A DNA stretch of 9,048 nt. Source: Halanaerobiaceae bacterium. Its GTDB lineage: Bacteria > Bacillota_F > Halanaerobiia > Halanaerobiales > CSSED10-376. A program made the position numbers and the translations under genes. Where the stretch lies: NCBI GenBank assembly GCA_003557445.1, contig PWOK01000121.1, positions 1-9,048 on the forward strand, given 5' to 3'. This document shows, piece after piece, positions 5,518 through 9,048 of the stretch; the stretch's first letter is position 1; every line of letters starts with the position of its first letter. The notes under the pieces were generated by a model. That model was given only the letters and a program-made list of their open reading frames with translations, had not been told where the DNA came from and did no database searches.

Positions 5518-7364
5518 TGAATATTACTGTAGCCAGTGGCAAAGGGGGGACCGGTAAAACTTTTATTTCTACAAATCTGGCCTATACTTTTGCCAGCTTG
5601 AATCATCAGGTTTCTTATCTGGATTGTGATGTTGAAGAACCTGATGGTCATTTATTTTTGCATTTAAATAAAAAGGAAATAGAAAAAATTAAAATAAAGG
5701 CACCTGCCAGAATGGACTTAGAAAAATGTACTGGCTGTGGCAGGTGTGCTGAAGCCTGTAATTATAATGCTATAACAGTTATGAAGGAAAAGGCCATGAT
5801 TTTTCCTGAGATATGCCATATATGTGGTGCCTGTAGTCTTGTCTGTCCTCAGGAGGCGATTATTGAAAAAGAAAGAAAGATTGGGGATTTAATTCATGGA
5901 AATAGTGAAGGGATCGATATTCATTATGCCTTGCTTCAGTGTGGAGAAGGGGGTATGTCTCCCCGGTTGATTAAAGAAGTTAAAAAATATGCCAGGAATG
6001 ATTTTAATATCCTGGATTCACCACCAGGTACTGCCTGTTCAGCAGTTGAAACAGTCATGGGAAGTGATCTGGTTATCCTGGTTGCAGATCCAACCCCATT
6101 TGGACTTAATGATTTGAAATTATCGGTGCAAATGTGCCGAACTCTGGGAATTGAGCCTGTATTGGTAGTCAACCGGGCTAAATACAGAGATGGCAGTTTA
6201 AAAAAATACTGTCAGAAAGCAGAACTGGAGCTAATAGGAGAAATACCTGATGATAGAAAAGTAGCAGAAATATATTCAGAGGGAAAATTAGTAACAGCTG
6301 TATTACCTGAATATAAAAAAATATTTAAGGAAATAGTTTTTAAAATTAAAGAATTATTAACTCAGGAAAGAAAGGTTAAAAAAGAAATAGAACCTATTTT
6401 TAAAAAGAAAAAGAAAGTAGAAAAAGCAGTAACTATTCGTCCCAAAGAGGAAGATAAACCTGTAGAACTGGTTGTTATTAGTGGGAAAGGTGGTACAGGT
6501 AAAACTTCAATCACTGCCAGTTTTGTTTCACTGGCTAAAGACAAAGTTATTTCTGACTGTGATGTAGATGCTTCTGACCTTCATCTAATTCTGCAGCCTG
6601 AAATAAAGGAAAGTGGTTATTTTAGTGGGGGTTATGAGGCTGAAATTAATCAGGGAAATTGTGTTCAATGTGGCAAGTGTCGGGAATACTGTAGATTTAA
6701 TGCTATTAACGAAGTCGAAGAAAATGGTAACAAACAATACAGGATTGATCCTTTTGCCTGTGAAGGCTGTGGGGTTTGTGAACTTGTCTGTAATTACAGT
6801 GCTGTTAATTTAGTGGAAGTAGTTAATGGAGAATGGTTTATTTCAGAAACCAGGTCTGGCCCTATGACTCATGCCCGGCTGGGAATAGCAGAGGAAAATT
6901 CTGGCCGGCTGGTTTCTCTGACCCGAAAAAATGAAGCAAGGGTAGCAACTGAAAAAAAATTAGACAAAGCTATAATAGATGGTTCTCCGGGTACCGGTTG
7001 TCCGGTTATTGCTTCTCTTACTGGTTCAGAATATGCATTAATAATAACTGAAGCAACCATATCAGGAGTTCATGATTTAGACAGAATATTAGAAGTTACT
7101 GAACATTTTAATATTGAAAGTGGAGTTGTGGTAAATAAGGCTGATATCAATCAAAAAATGACCCAAATAATAAAAGAAAAAGTAGAAAAGGGAAAAAACA
7201 TAAGTTACCTGGGAGAAATCCCTTATGATGATAAAATCACAGAGGCTCAGATGCAACAACAGTCAATTATAGAATATGCCCCGGAAAGTTCAGCCGCTAA
7301 GAAGATAGAAGAAATATACAATAAGGTGAGTGATAAAGTATATTCTGGAGAAAAAAGTTATTGA
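5517..7364 (+). CDS. Fused tandem MinD/Mrp-type ATPase with two inserted ferredoxin domains
   Basis: Two complete units lie on one 615-aa chain. Unit 1 (about 1-282) has a deviant Walker A GKGGTGKT (8-15), DCDVEEP (36-42), a 2x[4Fe-4S] ferredoxin insert with Cys 71/74/77/81 and 100/103/106/110, and the DSPPGTAC loop (167-174). Unit 2 (about 317-605) repeats this: GKGGTGKT (323-330), DCDVDASD (347-354), Cys 382/385/388/392 and 415/418/421/425, and DGSPGTGC (488-495). A Lys-rich linker (about 284-315) joins them and contains no Met codon or ribosome binding site, so the fusion is real and not two overlapping genes. These proteins (COG1149 type) are usually about 290 aa and encoded as two adjacent genes; here they form a covalent pseudo-dimer. 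The family couples ATP hydrolysis to electron or Fe-S cluster transfer, and related ATPases accompany the orange-protein Mo-Cu cluster genes. AAAGGAAG (5503-5510) precedes the ATG by 6 bases. Confidence 0.92.
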   Translation: MNITVASGKGGTGKTFISTNLAYTFASLNHQVSYLDCDVEEPDGHLFLHLNKKEIEKIKIKAPARMDLEKCTGCGRCAEACNYNAITVMKEKAMIFPEICHICGACSLVCPQEAIIEKERKIGDLIHGNSEGIDIHYALLQCGEGGMSPRLIKEVKKYARNDFNILDSPPGTACSAVETVMGSDLVILVADPTPFGLNDLKLSVQMCRTLGIEPVLVVNRAKYRDGSLKKYCQKAELELIGEIPDDRKVAEIYSEGKLVTAVLPEYKKIFKEIVFKIKELLTQERKVKKEIEPIFKKKKKVEKAVTIRPKEEDKPVELVVISGKGGTGKTSITASFVSLAKDKVISDCDVDASDLHLILQPEIKESGYFSGGYEAEINQGNCVQCGKCREYCRFNAINEVEENGNKQYRIDPFACEGCGVCELVCNYSAVNLVEVVNGEWFISETRSGPMTHARLGIAEENSGRLVSLTRKNEARVATEKKLDKAIIDGSPGTGCPVIASLTGSEYALIITEATISGVHDLDRILEVTEHFNIESGVVVNKADINQKMTQIIKEKVEKGKNISYLGEIPYDDKITEAQMQQQSIIEYAPESSAAKKIEEIYNKVSDKVYSGEKSY

Positions 7365-7389
7365 CATATGATTAAAACTACTATATAAT
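7356..7389 (+). promoter_or_regulatory. Consensus sigma-A promoter of the DUF5320 gene, overlapping the ATPase stop codon
   Basis: TTGACA (7361-7366), a 17-bp spacer and TATAAT (7384-7389) match consensus perfectly. The -35 box overlaps the TGA stop (7362-7364) of the upstream gene. The first 15 bases, AGTTATTGACATATG, are identical to the promoter at 3837-3870. A second CATATG at 7400-7405 lies just downstream of the expected transcription start, 35 bp from the first (7365-7370). The pair could be two operator half-sites bridging the promoter (inference). Confidence 0.85.
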
Positions 7390-7420
7390 ATATAATGAGC
7401 ATATGACAAAAACTAAAAAA

Positions 7421-7427
7421 AAGGAGG
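7421..7427 (+). promoter_or_regulatory. Ribosome binding site selecting ATG at 7437
   Basis: A perfect AAGGAGG lies 9 bases before ATG 7437. The in-frame TTG at 7428 abuts the site with no spacing and cannot be the start. Confidence 0.85.
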
Positions 7428-7436
7428 TTGATTAAT

Positions 7437-7772
7437 ATGCCACGTGGAGATGGAACTGGACCTGTTGGAAGGGGAGCAATGACAGGAAGAGCAGCTGGCT
7501 ATTGTGCTGGTTTTAATGTTCCTGGATATTTGAATTCTGTTTCCGGAAGAGGAAGAGCCTGGAGAAGAGGGGTTGGTCGTAGAGCTGCATATGTACAAGT
7601 TCAGGCACCTGATTCTTCACCATACCAGAAACAACCTTTTTCTGGAACACCTGCTTATGAAAACAATTCTGAAACAGAACTTGAGTACCTTAAAAATACT
7701 GAAAAAGCTATAAAGGAAGAACTGGAAGCTATAAGAAAGAGAATGGAAGAAATCAAGAATAGCCGGGAATAA
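7437..7772 (+). CDS. DUF5320 domain protein (small Gly/Arg-rich)
   Basis: The protein has 111 residues from ATG 7437. The N-terminus MPRGDGTGPVGRGAMTGRAAGYC, whose Gly/Arg pattern continues through GRGRAWRRGVGRR (about 38-50), is the hallmark of DUF5320. These proteins are routinely found beside NifX-like and MinD/ferredoxin genes in anaerobes. A Pro/Gln-rich middle (about 55-75) is followed by a charged helix (about 80-108, LEYLKNTEKAIKEELEAIRK) that should form a short coiled coil. One Cys (23) is present. The biochemical role is unknown. The basic N-terminal half could bind an anionic cluster, nucleic acid or partner, and the coiled coil suggests oligomers (inference). It has its own consensus promoter, a perfect ribosome binding site and its own terminator, so it may be made in larger amounts than its neighbours. 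Confidence 0.85.
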   Translation: MPRGDGTGPVGRGAMTGRAAGYCAGFNVPGYLNSVSGRGRAWRRGVGRRAAYVQVQAPDSSPYQKQPFSGTPAYENNSETELEYLKNTEKAIKEELEAIRKRMEEIKNSRE

Positions 7773-7780
7773 AAATTATT

Positions 7781-7813
7781 ACTAAGTCCATTTAAAATTG
7801 GGCTTAGTTTTTT
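7781..7813 (+). terminator. Intrinsic terminator between DUF5320 and the NifX-like genes
   Basis: ACTAAGTCC (7781-7789) pairs with GGGCTTAGT (7800-7808), 9 bp with one G-T wobble. TTTTTT (7808-7813) follows. I find no promoter between it and the next ATG, so downstream genes may depend on read-through, giving a stepped expression level. Confidence 0.75.
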
Positions 7814-7864
7814 GTGCTTTTTTAGAAAAGAAAGACAAAAAAATTATAAGGAGAGCTGATCTTA

Positions 7865-8239
7865 ATGAAATTGGCAGTTACAACCAGTAGTAGTAAACAG
7901 GGACTTGATGCAAAAATTGATACACGTTTTGGACGGGCACCCTATTTTACAATTGTAGATCTGGAAAATATGGAAACTAGGGTTATAGAAAATTCCGCCA
8001 GTAATGCAGCCAGTGGAGCGGGAATAAATGCCGCTCAGATAGTTGCAGATCAAGGAGTAAAGGGAGTAATATCAGGTAATTTTGGTCCTAAAGGGTTTGC
8101 AAGTTTAAAGGCAGCTGAGTTACAGTTATACTCTCTTCCTGATGGAACTGTAAAAAAGGCAGTGGAGGAATTTAAAAAGGGAACATTACAGGAATTATCT
8201 GATCCCACTAATTCAGCACATTCTGGATTGAATAAATAA
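7865..8239 (+). CDS. NifX/NifB-family (dinitrogenase Fe-Mo cofactor type) cluster-binding protein, copy 1
   Basis: This 124-aa protein consists essentially of the NifX/NafY/NifB C-terminal fold. It starts with a strand (MKLAVTT), followed by RFGRAPYF (21-28), the usual (H/R)FGR-P-F/Y signature. Next come GAGINAAQIVADQGVKGVIS (51-70) and NFGPKGFASLKA (72-83), the conserved helix-turn surrounding the cofactor pocket. There is no Cys at all, so any cluster would be held by other side chains or backbone, as reported for the orange protein of Desulfovibrio. Single-domain members of this family outside nitrogen-fixation loci are thought to bind or carry Mo- or Fe-containing clusters. No nif structural genes are present here. 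AAGGAG (7848-7853) precedes the ATG by 11 bases. It is probably co-transcribed with the next gene, 43 bases downstream. The C-terminal extension (about 108-124) is polar and likely disordered. Confidence 0.88.
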   Translation: MKLAVTTSSSKQGLDAKIDTRFGRAPYFTIVDLENMETRVIENSASNAASGAGINAAQIVADQGVKGVISGNFGPKGFASLKAAELQLYSLPDGTVKKAVEEFKKGTLQELSDPTNSAHSGLNK

Positions 8240-8282
8240 TTGTATTTCTTCAAAATATATAAGAATAGAGGAGGTTATTTTA

Positions 8283-8615
8283 ATGGGAAAAATAGCAGTT
8301 CCCAGTAATGGGGAACAGTTTGCTCAGCATTTTGGCCGTTGTCCTGAATATACTATTTATACAGTAGAGGGGGAAGAAATAAAAAGTAAGAAGGTAATAT
8401 CCAACCCTGGCCATAAACCGGGTTATTTACCCCGTTTTTTAAAGAAAAAGGGAGTTGATTGTGTTATTGCCAGTGGAATGGGTGGGAGAGCTAAGAATTT
8501 ATTTGATGAAAATGGTATCAAAGTTGTTACCGGTGTTACTGGTAATGTTGATGAAAAGGTAAAATTGTATTTAAATGAAGAATTAGAAGAGGGAGAAAAT
8601 ATTTGCAGTCATTAA
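8283..8615 (+). CDS. NifX/NifB-family cluster-binding protein, copy 2, with C-terminal Cys-His tail
   Basis: This 110-aa single-domain protein of the same fold has IAVPSNG at the start, HFGRCPEY (16-23), NPGHKPG (41-47), then GVDCVIASGMGGRAKNLF (57-74). It ends in GENICSH (104-110). Unlike copy 1 it has Cys residues (20, 60, 108) and His residues in positions that suit metal-cluster binding: His16 and Cys20 in the FGR loop, His44, and the terminal C-x-H. The two copies are diverged paralogues, so they probably play different roles, for example storage versus delivery of a cluster (inference). AGAGGAGG (8267-8274) lies 8 bases before the ATG, a strong site. A terminator follows, so this is the last gene of the plus-strand block, and it converges with the DUF134 gene. 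Confidence 0.88.
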   Translation: MGKIAVPSNGEQFAQHFGRCPEYTIYTVEGEEIKSKKVISNPGHKPGYLPRFLKKKGVDCVIASGMGGRAKNLFDENGIKVVTGVTGNVDEKVKLYLNEELEEGENICSH

Positions 8616-8644
8616 GGGATAGATAATAGTCTATTTTCTGGAGA

Positions 8645-8681
8645 AACCCTTGAATTAAGTATTCAGGGGTTTTTGTTTTTT
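8645..8681 (+). terminator. Intrinsic terminator ending the NifX-like block
   Basis: AACCCTTGAAT (8645-8655) pairs with ATTCAGGGGTT (8661-8671), 11 bp with one wobble and a 5-base loop. T-rich sequence follows to 8681. The remaining 8682-8793 is AT-rich and shows no gene. Confidence 0.8.
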
Positions 8682-8793
8682 AAATATAGAAAAAATATAG
8701 ATTGACAAATTGCTATACTACTGGATATTTGCTGGTTTCTTATCAAACAAAAAAACATTGCTGGCCAATAAAAAAATAGATAAATAAAGATAT

Positions 8794-9048
8794 TTAACTG
8801 TCATTATCCAGGAATTCCAAAGATTCATCTTCACAATGGGGGCAGGTATTTTTTTTCAAATTTAAATTACTGTTTTTGCCCTCTTTTTTAAGCCCAGGGG
8901 GAGGAAATTCGAATTTCTGATTACAATTTCGGCAGCGGTATTGACCTCTGGCTAACTGATAATCTCCTCCCTGGAAGCGGATAGCCTTACCATTAAGCAG
9001 TGCCTCGGCAATTTTCTGGTGGGTGGAAACCAGTATTCTCTGGAAGGA
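8794..9048 (-). CDS. DUF134 (UPF0251) predicted DNA-binding protein, C-terminal part only
   Basis: The complement of 8794-9048 is open for 84 codons and ends in TAA (8796-8794); the start lies beyond the right edge. The first visible residues, SFQRILVSTHQKIAEALLNG followed by KAIRFQGG, match the end of the helix-turn-helix region of DUF134/UPF0251 proteins, whose fold resembles sigma-factor region 4. The rest holds CRNC (39-42 of the fragment) and CPHC (69-72), two CxxC pairs that should form a zinc ribbon, and an acidic tail. DUF134 genes are commonly found next to NifX-like and MinD/ferredoxin genes and are suspected to regulate them. Here it faces the NifX block convergently. It is the best candidate regulator for the two matched promoters at 3837 and 7356 (inference). 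Confidence 0.85.
   Translation of the reverse strand, partial: SFQRILVSTHQKIAEALLNGKAIRFQGGDYQLARGQYRCRNCNQKFEFPPPGLKKEGKNSNLNLKKNTCPHCEDESLEFLDNDS

Noticed and set aside
6613..6813. A 66-aa frame inside the second ferredoxin region
   Set aside because: It overlaps a clearly coding ATPase/ferredoxin frame with all cluster Cys intact and has no translation signals.
7428..7436. TTG at 7428 as the start of the DUF5320 gene
   Set aside because: It touches the Shine-Dalgarno sequence with no spacing; ATG 7437 gives ideal spacing and the family's usual MPRGDGTGP start.
8702..8729. TTGACA followed by GATATT as a plus-strand promoter
   Set aside because: The -10 box is poor, the spacer is 16 bp, and it would point into the convergent DUF134 gene with no plus-strand gene following in the window.
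1..9048. CRISPR arrays, tRNA or rRNA genes, insertion sequences
   Set aside because: I looked for regularly spaced repeats, cloverleaf patterns, rRNA-like conserved stretches and transposase motifs and saw none.

Overview
The window is AT-rich Gram-positive-type DNA. Ribosome binding sites are strong AGGAGG-like sequences, promoters are near-perfect sigma-A type, and compact hairpin plus T-tract terminators are common. The proteins are unusually rich in Glu and Asp. The gene set (MinD-type ATPases with inserted ferredoxins, NifX-like proteins, DUF5320, DUF134, DUF89) is typical of strict anaerobes. I infer an anaerobic Firmicute, possibly a halophile of the Halanaerobiales type; nothing in the window proves the genus.

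Left part (1-2472): two tandem paralogues of an unrecognised, acidic, apparently membrane-anchored protein. The upstream copy is cut by the window edge. The downstream copy is complete (543 aa, TTG start). The last 570 bp of the two genes align without net insertion or deletion. A palindromic hairpin that can also act as a terminator lies between them, and a second terminator follows the second gene.

Middle part (2473-3776): a degraded locus. A sigma-A-like promoter with a perfect 14-bp palindrome in its spacer runs almost directly into the middle of an M56 (BlaR1/MecR1-type) metallopeptidase. This remnant has a stop codon exactly where the catalytic Glu of HExxH should be, then a frameshift. 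It reads in frame into an internalin-like leucine-rich-repeat sequence lacking its own signal peptide and ribosome binding site. A strong terminator closes the region.

Right part (3837-9048): a coherent metallocluster-type locus. A promoter with perfect -35 and -10 boxes drives an MBL-fold hydrolase, a DUF89 protein and a 615-aa protein that joins two MinD/ferredoxin ATPases end to end. A second promoter, 30 of 34 bases identical to the first and overlapping the ATPase stop codon, drives a small Gly/Arg-rich DUF5320 protein. After a terminator come two NifX/NifB-family proteins and another terminator. Facing them on the minus strand is the C-terminal part of a DUF134 predicted DNA-binding protein. 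The near-identical promoters suggest co-regulation, possibly by DUF134. The ATPases and NifX-like proteins resemble in composition the orange-protein (ORP) Mo-Cu system of sulfate reducers, so assembly or handling of a metal-sulfur cluster is a reasonable but unproven role.
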